The notes beneath the pieces are model-generated. The model was not told where the DNA came from. It ran no database searches and was given only the letters and a program-made list of their open reading frames with translations. DNA of 64,000 nt, taken from positions 315,463 to 379,462 of the forward strand of contig NZ_KQ948020.1 of assembly GCF_001513965.1 (NCBI RefSeq). The letters run 5' to 3'. Position 1 is the stretch's first letter. Each line of letters opens with the position of its first letter. This document shows, piece after piece, positions 36,330 to 45,458 of the stretch. The position numbers and the translations under genes are program-made. This DNA is from Streptomyces cellostaticus (GTDB lineage Bacteria > Actinomycetota > Actinomycetes > Streptomycetales > Streptomycetaceae).

Positions 36330-37955
36330 TCAGCCCTTGAGCTGCTCGTACGCCGGCAGGGTGAGGAAGTCGGCGTAGTCCTCGTCGAGGGACACCTGGA
36401 GCAGCAGGTCGTGCGCCTCCTGCCAGTGGCCGGCCGCGAAGGCCTGCTCGCCGATCTCCTTGCGGATCGCGTCCAGTTCCTCGGCGGCGACCTTGCGGGC
36501 CAGTTCCGGGGTGGCCCGGTCGCCGTTCTCGAACTCGACGCCCGCGTTGATCCACTGCCAGATCTGGGAGCGGGAGATCTCGGCGGTGGCGGCGTCCTCC
36601 ATGAGGTTGAAGATGGCGACGGCGCCGAGGCCGCGCAGCCAGGCCTCGATGTAACGGATGCCCACCTGAACGGCGTTGATCAGGCCGTTGTACGTCGGCC
36701 TGGCGTCCAGGGAGTCGATCGCGATCAGGTCGGCCGCCTCCACGTGGACGTCCTCGCGCAGCCGGTCCTTCTGGTTCGGCCGGTCGCCGAGGACGCGGTC
36801 GAAGGACTCCATGGCGATCGGGACCAGGTCCGGGTGGGCGACCCAGGAGCCGTCGAAGCCGTCGTTCGCCTCGCGGTCCTTGTCGGCGCGGACCTTCTCG
36901 AAGGCGACCTTGTTGACCTCGGGGTCCTTGCGGGAGGGGATGAAGGCCGCCATGCCGCCGATGGCGTGCGCGCCGCGCTTGTGGCAGGTGCGGACGAGGA
37001 GCTCGGTGTACGCCCGCATGAACGGGGCCGTCATCGTCACCGCGTTGCGGTCCGGCAGCACGAACCTCGGCCCGCCGTCCCGGAAGTTCTTCACGATGGA
37101 GAACAGGTAGTCCCAGCGGCCGGCGTTCAACCCCGAGGCGTGGTCGCGCAGTTCGTAGAGGATCTCCTCCATCTCGTACGCCGCCGTGATCGTCTCGATC
37201 AGGACGGTCGCGCGGATGGTGCCCTGCGGGATGCCGACGTAGTCCTGCGCGAAGACGAACACGTCGTTCCACAGCCGGGCTTCGAGGTGCGACTCGGTCT
37301 TGGGCAGGTAGAAGTACGGGCCCTTGCCGAGGTCCAGCAGGCGCTGGGCGTTGTGGAAGAAGTACAGGCCGAAGTCGACGAAGGCACCGGGGACCGGCGT
37401 GCCGTCGGCGTCGACGAGGTGGCGCTCGGTCAGGTGCCAGCCGCGCGGGCGCATGACGACGGTGGCCAGTTCCTCGTCCGGGCGCAGGGCGTACGACTTG
37501 CCGGTGCGCTCGTCCGTGAAGTCGATGCCGCGGGTGTAGGCGTCGCTCAGGTTGAGCTGGCCGAGGACCACGTTCTCCCAGGTCGGCGCAGAGGCGTCCT
37601 CGAAGTCGGCGAGCCAGACCTTCGCGCCCGAGTTGAGCGCGTTGATGGTCATCTTGCGGTCGGTGGGGCCGGTGATCTCGACGCGCCGGTCGTTCAGCGC
37701 GGCCGGGGCCGGGGCGACCTTCCAGGAGTCGTCCGCGCGCACGGCGGCCGTCTCCGGGAGGAAGTCGAGCGTGGAGGTGCGGGCGATCTCGGCGCGGCGC
37801 TCGGCCCGGCGGGCGAGGAGTTCGTCACGGCGCGGGGTGAACCGCCGGTGCAGCTCCGCCACGAAGGCGAGCGCCGCGTCGGTGAGGACCTCCTCCTGCC
37901 GGGGCAGGGGCTCGGCGTCGACGATGGCCAGCGGAGACGGCGCTGGTGCGGACAT
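36330..37955 (-). CDS. aceB: Malate synthase A
   Basis: 541 residues, typical MSA length. It condenses glyoxylate with acetyl-CoA to malate. Segments include WLADFEDASAPTWENVVLGQ, MRPRGWHLTERH, GPYFYLPKTESHLEARLWND, IRATVLIETITAAYEMEEIL (catalytic acid region), GRWDYLFSIVKNFRD and SRSQIWQWINAGVEFENGD. All active-site regions are intact. It is an anaplerotic outlet for glyoxylate from allantoin. There is no isocitrate lyase gene here, and an AllR-type site plus a TTCAAC-type site lie upstream, so this copy serves purine catabolism more than acetate growth. Confidence 0.96.
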   Translation of the reverse strand: MSAPAPSPLAIVDAEPLPRQEEVLTDAALAFVAELHRRFTPRRDELLARRAERRAEIARTSTLDFLPETAAVRADDSWKVAPAPAALNDRRVEITGPTDRKMTINALNSGAKVWLADFEDASAPTWENVVLGQLNLSDAYTRGIDFTDERTGKSYALRPDEELATVVMRPRGWHLTERHLVDADGTPVPGAFVDFGLYFFHNAQRLLDLGKGPYFYLPKTESHLEARLWNDVFVFAQDYVGIPQGTIRATVLIETITAAYEMEEILYELRDHASGLNAGRWDYLFSIVKNFRDGGPRFVLPDRNAVTMTAPFMRAYTELLVRTCHKRGAHAIGGMAAFIPSRKDPEVNKVAFEKVRADKDREANDGFDGSWVAHPDLVPIAMESFDRVLGDRPNQKDRLREDVHVEAADLIAIDSLDARPTYNGLINAVQVGIRYIEAWLRGLGAVAIFNLMEDAATAEISRSQIWQWINAGVEFENGDRATPELARKVAAEELDAIRKEIGEQAFAAGHWQEAHDLLLQVSLDEDYADFLTLPAYEQLKG

Positions 37956-38058
37956 GAGCTGTCACTTCCTTCAGCGGTGGCACCGGGTGCCAAGTGGCAC
38001 GAATAGGGCAATCAGCGCCCGCTGTGCGGTCGGACGCTTCTGAACAGTGGATAGTAGT

Positions 38059-38091
38059 TTCCTCATTGTGGAACTTCAATGGTTTGTTGAT
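38059..38091. promoter_or_regulatory. aceB operators
   Basis: AllR-type site TTCCTCATTGTGGAA (38059-38073) followed one base later by TTCAATGGTTTGTTGAT (38075-38091), a variant of the second palindrome with 5-base spacer. Confidence 0.7.
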
Positions 38092-38139
38092 GTCGAGATT
38101 CTCTGGATCGAGGCAAGGTGGCGCTCAGTGCCACCCCGT

Positions 38140-38748
38140 TCACTCAAGGTGGCTCAGATCGGCCTCGGTGTCGATGTCGTACGGCGCGGCCACGTCCGCG
38201 CACTCCACCAGCCTGATCGCCGCCGCGTGATCCTTCAGGTAGGTGCGCGCCCCGCGGTCGCCGGTGGCCGTCGCCGCGATGCCCGGCCAGTGCGCCGCGC
38301 CGAAGAGCACGGGATGCCCGCGCACGCCGTCGTAGGCGGCTGAGACCAGCGAGTTCTCGTCCTCGTACGCACCGAGTACCCGGCTCACCGCCGCCGCCCC
38401 GATCCCCGGCTGGTCGACCAGGCTCACCAGGGCCGCGCGCACGCTCGTACCGGCGAGTGAATCGAGCCCGGCGCGCAGGGAGGAGCCCATGCCCTCGGCC
38501 CAGCCGGGGTTGTCGAGCAGTACGCAGCCGCTCAGGTCGGCGCGCTCGCGTACCTCATCGGCCTGTGCCCCGAGCACGACGTGGATCCGTCCGCATCCGG
38601 CCGCCCGCAGCACCCCGACCGCATGTTCGACCAGGGGGCGCCCCCGGTGTTCCAGCAGCGCCTTGGGCCGCCCGCCGAGCCGTCTGCCGCCGCCCGCGGC
38701 GAGCAGCAGCCCGGCGATCTCCTCGTGTCGGTCCCGCTTGTCCGTCAT
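38140..38748 (-). CDS. MobA/MocA-like nucleotidyltransferase
   Basis: 202-residue MobA-like NTP transferase. The signature LLLAAGGGRRLGGRPKALLEHRG binds the nucleotide, then LVDQPGIGAAAV and GHPVLFGAAHW. Best fit is molybdenum cofactor cytidylyltransferase (MocA type), which makes MCD for xanthine-dehydrogenase-family enzymes. That would tie it to purine oxidation, though no xdh genes lie in the window. ATG at 38748. A GTP-specific MobA is the alternative. Confidence 0.8.
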   Translation of the reverse strand: MTDKRDRHEEIAGLLLAAGGGRRLGGRPKALLEHRGRPLVEHAVGVLRAAGCGRIHVVLGAQADEVRERADLSGCVLLDNPGWAEGMGSSLRAGLDSLAGTSVRAALVSLVDQPGIGAAAVSRVLGAYEDENSLVSAAYDGVRGHPVLFGAAHWPGIAATATGDRGARTYLKDHAAAIRLVECADVAAPYDIDTEADLSHLE

Positions 38749-38877
38749 GCGTCCTGCATACCTGACGCGGAAGGCGACAGCCGGTTTCCTTGGGCTGAAT
38801 TTCGGTCCGTGCGGTGGCGCTCCCGCACGGGGTGGCGTTAACTGACCCGCGCACGACGGCGCGCAAGGGGGAGGGCT

Positions 38878-39192
38878 GTGTTGCGGAGCTTGGGGCAGAG
38901 GCTGGTGACGGGCAGCGACGAGGACCCGAGGGTGGCGGAACTGCGGACCGCGGTGTCCCGGCTGCGCCGCGAACTCGCCGCGCTACCGGCCGAGTTCCCC
39001 GACCGGGGCATAGCCGAGGACGAACTGGCCACACTGGCGGCGATGGCAACCGGCGGCCTGCCGGAAATCCCCCGCCTGCGCAGTTCCCTGTTACTGATCG
39101 CGGGAGCGATCGGCTCGGTCAGCGCGCTGGCGCGGGGGTTGTCGGAGGTGCGGGAGGCGGTGGACCTGTTCGGGGAGTCGCCGAGGACTTGA
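38878..39192 (+). CDS. Small hypothetical protein (DUF5955-like)
   Basis: 104 residues with a GTG start behind GGGGGAGGG. The first half is helical and charged (VAELRTAVSRLRRELAALPA), the second half mildly hydrophobic (LRSSLLLIAGAIGSVSALARG, split across a possible amphipathic helix), ending DLFGESPRT. I recall this as a streptomycete family with an unnamed role (DUF5955). It sits between the MocA-like gene and allR without a shared operator. Confidence 0.7.
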   Translation: MLRSLGQRLVTGSDEDPRVAELRTAVSRLRRELAALPAEFPDRGIAEDELATLAAMATGGLPEIPRLRSSLLLIAGAIGSVSALARGLSEVREAVDLFGESPRT

Positions 39193-39213
39193 AAGCGCCG
39201 GTTGGGCAACCGG

Positions 39214-39234
39214 GGGGCGCGGGGAACTGCGCGA
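39214..39234. repeat. Dispersed REP-like intergenic repeat, copy 1
   Basis: A 21-base core beginning GGGGCGCGGGGAACTGC, identical to the core at 55502-55522. It lies just after a stop codon, as the other copy does. Confidence 0.7.
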
Positions 39235-39282
39235 ACGGCCCCGACGATCCCGCAGTCGCCCACGCACCACGCCACAGGTCTC

Positions 39283-40077
39283 TCAGGCGCCTGAACTCGC
39301 CAGCGCCGCGGACAGCTCGGCGGCCACTTGCTGCAGTACCGGCACGATCTTGTCCGTCGCTGCTTCGGTGACCCGCCCGGCAGGCCCGGAGATCGAGATG
39401 GCGGCCGCGGTGGGGGAGTCCGGCACGGATACCGCCAGGCATCGCACGCCGATCTCCTGCTCGTTGTCGTCGATGGCGTACCCCAGCCGCCGTACGTCTT
39501 CCAGTGCTGCCAGGAACCCGTCCGGAGTGGTGATCGTCTTCTCCGTCGCGGCCTGCATGCCCGTGCGGGAGAGGAGCGCCCGTACCTCGTCGTCGGGCAC
39601 GTTCGCCAGCAGCGCCTTGCCCACCCCCGTGGAGTGCGGCAGCACCCTGCGGCCCACCTCGGTGAACATCCGCATCGAGTGCTTCGACGGCACCTGCGCC
39701 ACGTACACGATCTCGTCGCCGTCCAGCAGCGCCATGTTCGCCGTCTCGCCGGTCTCCTCCACCAGCCGGGCCAGGTACGGCCGCGCCCACGTGCCGAGCA
39801 GGCGGGAGGCGGACTCGCCGAGGCGGATCAGCCGCGGGCCGAGCGCGTACCGGCGGTTCGGCTGCTGACGGACGTAACCGCAGGCCACCAGCGTGCGCAT
39901 CAGCCGGTGGATGGTGGGCAGCGGCAGCCCGCTGGACGCGGACAGCTCGCTGAGCCCGACCTCGCCGCCTGCGTCCGCCATCCGCTCGAGCAGATCGAAG
40001 GCACGCTCCAGGGACTGGACCCCGCCGCTGGCGGAGGGCTTGGCGGAGTCGGTGGTGCTGGCGCTGGACGTCGGCAC
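39283..40077 (-). CDS. allR: IclR-family repressor of allantoin catabolism
   Basis: 264 residues. N-terminal winged helix (SLERAFDLLERMADAGGEVG, then LSELSASSGLPLPTIHRLMR) and C-terminal IclR ligand domain (GETANMALLDGDEIVYVAQV, HSTGVGKALLA, GYAIDDNEQEIGVRCLAVSV). GTG start behind AAAGGA. Divergent from allB. In S. coelicolor, AllR is known to repress the allantoin genes, gcl and hyi and to be released by allantoate and glyoxylate. The same 15-bp palindrome before these genes here supports the assignment. An AllR-type site at 40179-40193 suggests autoregulation. Confidence 0.92.
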   Translation of the reverse strand: MPTSSASTTDSAKPSASGGVQSLERAFDLLERMADAGGEVGLSELSASSGLPLPTIHRLMRTLVACGYVRQQPNRRYALGPRLIRLGESASRLLGTWARPYLARLVEETGETANMALLDGDEIVYVAQVPSKHSMRMFTEVGRRVLPHSTGVGKALLANVPDDEVRALLSRTGMQAATEKTITTPDGFLAALEDVRRLGYAIDDNEQEIGVRCLAVSVPDSPTAAAISISGPAGRVTEAATDKIVPVLQQVAAELSAALASSGA

Positions 40078-40178
40078 GGCACGTTCCTTTCGGGGCGGGC
40101 AGGAAGGGCAGAAGCCTACCCGGCAGTCGGTTGACTGCCTGCTTGTACGTAGCTACGTTCTGCCTGCTGGAATTCTAA

Positions 40179-40193
40179 TTCCGCTTTGTGGAA
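40179..40193. promoter_or_regulatory. AllR-type operator between allR and allB
   Basis: TTCCGCTTTGTGGAA, the same as the catalase site except for the last base. It lies 102 bp from the allR start and 158 bp from the allB start, so it probably acts on allR. Confidence 0.75.
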
Positions 40194-40269
40194 ACGTCCA
40201 GAGTAGATGTCCGTTCGCGCTGCTCAGAAGTGTGCCTCTTGACGGCGGGGTGGCGGGAGTGAAGACTCC

Positions 40270-40321
40270 TTCAACAGAACGTTGAATTCCGTTACGTGGG
40301 TGTAAATCCCGTTTCCTGGAA
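40270..40321. promoter_or_regulatory. Operator cluster of allB
   Basis: Three sites in a row: TTCAAC-AGAAC-GTTGAA (40270-40286, a perfect second-type palindrome), TTCCGTTACGTGGGT (40287-40301, partial AllR type) and TCCCGTTTCCTGGAA (40307-40321, partial AllR type). The last ends 30 bases before the chosen allB start. Confidence 0.65.
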
Positions 40322-40350
40322 GTAAAACGGTGGCAGAGAGAGGGGTTCGG

Positions 40351-41691
40351 GTGTCCGACGCTGAACTGGTGCTGCGTTCGACGCGCGTCATCACTCCGGA
40401 AGGGGCGCGGGCCGCCACGGTCACCGTGTCCGCCGGCACGATCACGGCCGTCCTGCCGTACGACGCCGAGGTCCCGGCCACGGCACGCCTGGAGGACTTC
40501 GGCGACCACGTCCTGCTGCCCGGCCTGGTCGACACCCATGTGCACGTCAACGACCCCGGCCGCACCGAGTGGGAGGGCTTCTGGACCGCCACGCGCGCGG
40601 CGGCGGCCGGCGGCATCACCACGCTGATCGACATGCCGCTCAACTCCCTCCCGCCGACCACCACCGTCGAGAACCTGCGGGTCAAGCAGCAGGTCGCCGC
40701 CGACAAGGCGCACATCGACGTCGGCTTCTGGGGCGGCGCGCTGCCCGGCAACGTCAAGGACCTGCGCCCGCTGCACGACGCCGGGGTCTTCGGCTTCAAG
40801 GCGTTCCTGTCGCCGTCCGGCGTCGACGAGTTCCCGCACCTCGACCAGGACCGGCTCGCCCAGTCCCTGGCGGAGACGGCCGGCTTCGACGGCCTGCTGA
40901 TCGTGCACGCCGAGGACCCGCACCACCTCGCCGCAGCCCCGCAGCACGGCGGCCCCAGGTACGCGGACTTCCTGGCCTCCCGCCCGCGCGACGCCGAGGA
41001 CACGGCCATCGCGGGCCTCATCGCGCAGGCGAGGCGCCTTGACGCGCGCGTGCACATCCTGCACCTGTCCTCCAGCGACGCGCTGCCGCTCATCGCCGCC
41101 GCCCGCGCCGAGGGCGTCCGTGTCACCGTGGAGACCTGCCCGCACTACCTCACCCTGACCGCCGAGGAAGTACCCGACGGCGCCAGCGAGTTCAAGTGCT
41201 GCCCGCCCATCCGCGAGGCCGCCAACCAGGACCTGCTCTGGCAGGCCCTGGCCGACGGCACCATCGACTGTGTCGTCACCGACCACTCGCCCTCCACCGC
41301 CGACCTGAAGACCGACGACTTCGCGACCGCCTGGGGCGGCATCTCGGGCCTCCAGCTCAGCCTGCCGGCGGTGTGGACCGAGGCCCGCAGGCGCGGGCAA
41401 GGCCTTGCGGACGTGGTCCGCTGGATGTCCGCGCAGACCGCAGCCCTGGCCGGTCTCGGCGCCCGCAAGGGCGCCATCGCGGCCGGCCGCGACGCCGACT
41501 TCGCGGTCCTCGCCCCCGACGAGACCTTCACCGTCGACCCGGCCGGTCTCCAGCACCGCAACCGGGTCACCGCGTACGCCGGCAAGACCCTGCACGGCGT
41601 CGTGAAGTCCACCTGGCTGCGCGGCGAACGCATCTTCGCGGACGGCGAGTTCACCGAGCCGAAGGGCCGCCTGCTCGCTCGCCCCCAGTAA
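40351..41691 (+). CDS. allB: Allantoinase
   Basis: 446-residue binuclear amidohydrolase that opens allantoin to allantoate. Metal ligands: H63 and H65 (DTHVHVND), carboxylated lysine K150 (FGFKAFL), H186 (IVHAED), H238 (LHLSS) and D311 (VTDHSPS). The ETCPHYLTL segment is typical of allantoinases. The GTG at 40351 follows GAGAGAGGGG. A GTG 7 codons upstream is less likely. allantoicase follows 54 bp later on the same strand. Controlled by the operators just upstream. Confidence 0.95.
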   Translation: MSDAELVLRSTRVITPEGARAATVTVSAGTITAVLPYDAEVPATARLEDFGDHVLLPGLVDTHVHVNDPGRTEWEGFWTATRAAAAGGITTLIDMPLNSLPPTTTVENLRVKQQVAADKAHIDVGFWGGALPGNVKDLRPLHDAGVFGFKAFLSPSGVDEFPHLDQDRLAQSLAETAGFDGLLIVHAEDPHHLAAAPQHGGPRYADFLASRPRDAEDTAIAGLIAQARRLDARVHILHLSSSDALPLIAAARAEGVRVTVETCPHYLTLTAEEVPDGASEFKCCPPIREAANQDLLWQALADGTIDCVVTDHSPSTADLKTDDFATAWGGISGLQLSLPAVWTEARRRGQGLADVVRWMSAQTAALAGLGARKGAIAAGRDADFAVLAPDETFTVDPAGLQHRNRVTAYAGKTLHGVVKSTWLRGERIFADGEFTEPKGRLLARPQ

Positions 41692-41745
41692 GCCCCCCTC
41701 CCGCACCCGCACCCCGCCGACTCCCGAAAGGACCCCCTGATCACC

Positions 41746-42861
41746 GTGACGGCGATACCCAGCTTCACCGGCGACGCGAACCCCTACGGAGGCGGCGACC
41801 CGTACGCGGACTACCGCACCGCCGACTTCCCCTTCACCCAGTACGCCAACCTGGCCGACCGGCAGCTCGGCGCCGGGGTCATCGCCGCCAACGACGAGTT
41901 CTTCGCCGAGCGGGAGAACCTGCTGGTGCCCGAGCGGGCCGAGTTCGACCCCGAGCACTTCGGGCACAAGGGCAAGATCATGGACGGCTGGGAGACCCGC
42001 CGGCGGCGCGGGGCCTCGGCCGAGCACCCCTGGCCGACGGCCGAGGACCACGACTGGGCGCTGGTCCGCCTCGGCGCGCCCGGCGTGATCCGCGGGATCG
42101 TGGTCGACACGGCCCACTTCCGCGGCAACTACCCGCAGGCGGTCTCGGTCGAGGGCACCTCGGTGCCCGGCTCCCCGTCGCCCGAGGAACTCCTGTCCGA
42201 CGACGTGAAGTGGACGACGCTGGTCCCGCGCACGCCGGTCGGCGGCCACGCGGCGAATGGTTTCTCCGTATCGGTGGAACAGCGCTTCACGCACCTGCGG
42301 GTCAACCAGCACCCCGACGGCGGCATCGCCCGCCTGCGGGTGTACGGCGAGGTCGTACCCGACCCCGAGTGGCTGTCGGTCCTGGGCACCTTCGACGTGG
42401 TCGCCCTGGAGAACGGCGGCCGGGTGGAGGACGCCTCGGACCTCTTCTACTCCCCGGCGACCAACACCATCCAGCCGGGCCGCTCCCGCAAGATGGACGA
42501 CGGCTGGGAGACCCGCCGCCGCCGTGACCAGGGCAACGACTGGATCCGCTACCGGCTGGCCGCCCAGTCCCAGATCCGCGCGATCGAGATCGACACGGCG
42601 TACCTGAAGGGCAACAGCGCCGGCTGGGCGTCCGTCTCCGTCAAGGACGGCGAGAGCGGCGCCTGGACCGAGATCCTCCCGCGCACCCGCCTCCAGCCCG
42701 ACACCAACCACCGCTTCGTGCTGCCGCAGCCGGCGCTCGGCACGCACGCGCGCGTGGACATCTTCCCCGACGGCGGCATCTCCCGCCTGCGCCTGTTCGG
42801 CACCCTGACGGAACAGGGCGCGACGGCCCTGTCGACCCGTCACCAGGAGCTGGGCGGCTGA
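41746..42861 (+). CDS. alc: Allantoicase
   Basis: 371 residues with two homologous jelly-roll domains, as in other allantoicases. The duplicated segment is seen as KIMDGWETRRRRGA near 77 and KMDDGWETRRRRDQG near 249, and a second pair as HLRVNQHPDGGIARLRVYGE and ARVDIFPDGGISRLRLFGT. It hydrolyses allantoate to ureidoglycolate and urea. No ureidoglycolate lyase gene is present in the window. GTG start behind GAAAGGACC. Second gene of the allB operon, ended by a 15-bp terminator. Confidence 0.95.
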   Translation: MTAIPSFTGDANPYGGGDPYADYRTADFPFTQYANLADRQLGAGVIAANDEFFAERENLLVPERAEFDPEHFGHKGKIMDGWETRRRRGASAEHPWPTAEDHDWALVRLGAPGVIRGIVVDTAHFRGNYPQAVSVEGTSVPGSPSPEELLSDDVKWTTLVPRTPVGGHAANGFSVSVEQRFTHLRVNQHPDGGIARLRVYGEVVPDPEWLSVLGTFDVVALENGGRVEDASDLFYSPATNTIQPGRSRKMDDGWETRRRRDQGNDWIRYRLAAQSQIRAIEIDTAYLKGNSAGWASVSVKDGESGAWTEILPRTRLQPDTNHRFVLPQPALGTHARVDIFPDGGISRLRLFGTLTEQGATALSTRHQELGG

Positions 42862-42873
42862 GCCACCCCGACT

Positions 42874-42913
42874 CGCGGAGCGCACCGGCCTGACAGCACC
42901 GGTGCGCTCCGCG
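42874..42913. terminator. Bidirectional terminator of alc and the SDR gene
   Basis: Perfect 15-bp arms (42874-42888 and 42899-42913) with a 10-base loop between convergent genes. Confidence 0.88.
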
Positions 42914-42918
42914 CCGCG

Positions 42919-43707
42919 TCAGGCTGCGTAGCCGCCGTCCACGACGAACTCGGCTCCCGTGACGTAAGAGGCCTCGGTACCGGCCAGATAGGCCACCGCC
43001 GAGGCCACCTCGGCGGCCGTGCCGTAGCGGCCGAGCGCGGTCATCGCCGCCTGGTCCGCCGCCGAGGGGCCGTCGGCGGGGTTCATGTCGGTGTCGGTCG
43101 GCCCGGGATGGACGATGTTCGCCGTGATCCCGCGTCCCGCCAGCTCCCACGCCAGGGCCTTCGTCAGACCGACGAGGGCCGCCTTGCCGGCCGTGTAGAG
43201 CGTCCCTCCGGGGCCCGGCACCCGGCGCGTCATGCAGGTGCCGATGGTGATGATCCGGCCGCCGGAGGCCATGTGCGCGGCGGCCGCCTGGGAGGCCAGG
43301 AAGACCCCCCGCACGTTGACGGCGAGGGTGTGGTCGACGTCGGCGAGCGACAGGCTGTCCAGGGGCCCGAGGGCCGCCACGCCCGCGTTGTTCACCAGCA
43401 CGTCCAGCCGGCCCAGCTCCTCTGCGGCGCGCCCCACCGCACCCGCCGCCTCCTGCGCGTCCGCGGCGTCCGCGCGCAGCGCCACCGCCCGGCGCCCCAG
43501 CGCCGCCACGGCCCGTACGACCTCCTCGGCCGCCTCCTTGCTGTTCACGTAGGTCACGGCCACGTCCGCACCCGCGCGCGCGAGCCGCAACGCCGTGGCG
43601 GCGCCGATGCCCCGGCTGCCGCCGGTCACCAGGGCCGCCTTGCCGTCGAGCGATCCGCCTGTCTGTGCCGTCCGTGTCGTCTGCGCCGTCTGCATCGTGT
43701 TCGTCAT
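42919..43707 (-). CDS. Short-chain dehydrogenase/reductase
   Basis: 262-residue classical SDR. The NADP-binding motif is TGGSRGIG near 28, NNAG near 104, and the active site has the Y-x-x-x-K as YTAGK near 173. The usual serine position reads T in IITIGTCMT, so the catalytic triad may use threonine or be weakened. It resembles 3-oxoacyl-ACP reductase-like members of unknown substrate. ATG at 43707. The upstream frame overlaps the AIM24 gene and was rejected. Confidence 0.88.
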   Translation of the reverse strand: MTNTMQTAQTTRTAQTGGSLDGKAALVTGGSRGIGAATALRLARAGADVAVTYVNSKEAAEEVVRAVAALGRRAVALRADAADAQEAAGAVGRAAEELGRLDVLVNNAGVAALGPLDSLSLADVDHTLAVNVRGVFLASQAAAAHMASGGRIITIGTCMTRRVPGPGGTLYTAGKAALVGLTKALAWELAGRGITANIVHPGPTDTDMNPADGPSAADQAAMTALGRYGTAAEVASAVAYLAGTEASYVTGAEFVVDGGYAA

Positions 43708-43809
43708 GCGTCCATCCCAGCGCCACGCCGCCCCGTCCGCTGGCGGCGAACGGACACCGCATCCGGCCGCCGCCGGAACTCTTCGCTCCCTCTCTCGCGT
43801 TCTCCCCGC

Positions 43810-44625
43810 GTGACCCTTCAGCAAGAGATCGTCGGCAACGCCATGCAGATGGCGGTCGTCAACCTGCACCCCGGCCAGACCGTGTACTGCGAGGCGGGGA
43901 AGTTCCTGTTCAAGACGACGAACGTGACCATGGAGACACGGCTGTCCGGCCCGTCGGGCAACGGCGGTCAGCAGCAGAGCGGCGGGGGCGGCGGCATGGG
44001 CGGCATGCTGCGCCAGGCCATGGGCACCGCCATGCAGGTCGGCCAGCGCATGCTGGCCGGCGAGTCGTTGGCATTCCAGTACTTCACCGCCCAGGGCGGC
44101 GAGGGCACGGTCGGCTTCGCGGGCGTGCTGCCCGGCGAGATGCGCGCCCTGGAACTGAACGGCACGCGCGCGTGGTTCGCCGAGAAGGACGCCTTCGTGG
44201 CCGCCGAGTCCACCGTCGAGTTCGGCATCGCCTTCCAGGGCGGCCGCACCGGCATGAGCGGCGGCGAGGGCTTCATCCTGGAGAAGTTCACCGGGCACGG
44301 CACGGTGATCATCGCGGGCGCGGGCAACTTCATCGACCTCAACCCGGCGGACTTCGGCGGCCGTATCGAGGTGGACACCGGCTGTGTGGTCGCCTTCGAG
44401 GAGGGCATCCAGTACGGCGTCCAGCGCATCGGCGGCCTCAACCGCCAGGGCCTCATGAACGCCGTCTTCGGCGGCGAGGGCCTGTCCCTGGCCACCCTGG
44501 AGGGCAACGGCCGGGTGATCCTGCAGTCCCTCACCATCGAGAGCCTCGCCAACGCGCTGAAGAAGGCCCAGGGCGGCGACAAGCAGGGCCCGACCGGCGG
44601 ACTGTTCTCGACGCACGCCGGCTGA
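43810..44625 (+). CDS. AIM24/TIGR00266-family protein
   Basis: 271 residues with the beta-helix TRAP-like fold of the AIM24 family: MAVVNLHPGQTVYCEAGKFL near the start, FILEKFTGHGTVIIAGAG and VDTGCVVAFEEGIQYGVQ. A Gly/Gln-rich insert with GNGGQQQSGGGGGMGGMLRQ near 55 is a typical addition in actinobacteria. Role unknown (in yeast mitochondrial architecture, in bacteria unclear). GTG start at 43810 without an obvious ribosome site, so the true start may differ slightly. Confidence 0.85.
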   Translation: MTLQQEIVGNAMQMAVVNLHPGQTVYCEAGKFLFKTTNVTMETRLSGPSGNGGQQQSGGGGGMGGMLRQAMGTAMQVGQRMLAGESLAFQYFTAQGGEGTVGFAGVLPGEMRALELNGTRAWFAEKDAFVAAESTVEFGIAFQGGRTGMSGGEGFILEKFTGHGTVIIAGAGNFIDLNPADFGGRIEVDTGCVVAFEEGIQYGVQRIGGLNRQGLMNAVFGGEGLSLATLEGNGRVILQSLTIESLANALKKAQGGDKQGPTGGLFSTHAG

Positions 44626-44699
44626 ACTGATGAGTTGCGGGCGGGTGCGGGGTCTGAGGTGATGACAACAGACCCCGCACCCGGAAGAAGGCACCCGCC

Positions 44700-45326
44700 A
44701 TGGGCAAGCTCGTCTCCACCATCTTCGTCACCCTCGACGGCGTCTACCAGGCGCCCGGCGGCCCCCAGGAGGACCCCAGCGGCGGCTTCGACCAGGGCGG
44801 CTGGAGCTTTCCGCTCGGCGACGACGACTTCGGCCGGTTCGTCATCGAGGTCTTCGACCGCGCGGGCGCCTTCCTGCTCGGCCGCCGCACGTACGACATC
44901 TTCGCCTCCTACTGGCCGAAGATGACCGACCCGGCCGACCCGATCGCCACCAGGCTCAACGCCCTCCCGAAGTACGTCGTCTCGTCCACGCTGACGTCGC
45001 CCGAGTGGTCCGGCACCACCGTGGTCGGCGGTGACCTCGCCAAGGAGGTCCAGGCCCTCAAGGAGCGCACGGAGGGCGAACTCCAGATCCACGGCAGTGG
45101 TGCCCTGGTCCGCTCCCTGCTGGACCTCCGGCTGATCGACACCCTGCACCTGCTGACCTTCCCGGTCGTCCTCGGCGCCGGCCGCCGGCTGTTCGAGGAG
45201 GGCGCGGTGCCCACCCGCTTCCGGCGCACCGGCGGGCGCGTCACCGGCGCGGGCGTCTCCATCCAGTCGTACGACCTGCTGGGCAGCCCCGAGTACGGGT
45301 CCTACGCACTCCCCGAGGACGCCTAG
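44700..45326 (+). CDS. Dihydrofolate-reductase-like (RibD C-terminal) protein
   Basis: 208 residues of the DHFR/RibD_C superfamily: VSTIFVTLDGVYQAPGGPQE, AFLLGRRTYDIFASYWPKM, IHGSGALVRSLLDLRLIDTL and TFPVVLGAGRRLFEEG. Members are NADPH-dependent reductases of unknown substrate. They are not the housekeeping folate enzyme. ATG at 44700 after GGAAGAAGGCACC. Its neighbours AIM24 and EamA are on the same strand with 74 and 132 bp gaps, so co-transcription is uncertain. Confidence 0.88.
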   Translation: MGKLVSTIFVTLDGVYQAPGGPQEDPSGGFDQGGWSFPLGDDDFGRFVIEVFDRAGAFLLGRRTYDIFASYWPKMTDPADPIATRLNALPKYVVSSTLTSPEWSGTTVVGGDLAKEVQALKERTEGELQIHGSGALVRSLLDLRLIDTLHLLTFPVVLGAGRRLFEEGAVPTRFRRTGGRVTGAGVSIQSYDLLGSPEYGSYALPEDA

Positions 45327-45458
45327 GGCGCGCCCCAGGCTGGATCCCACGGAACGGAAAGGCCTGGCCGAAGATCGTCCCCGTCGGTACGGTGATCGCG
45401 CCCCGTGCGAGCCGCCGCTGTCTCCGCACCCCCTTCGGAGACCGGGAGAGCCGCCCCC

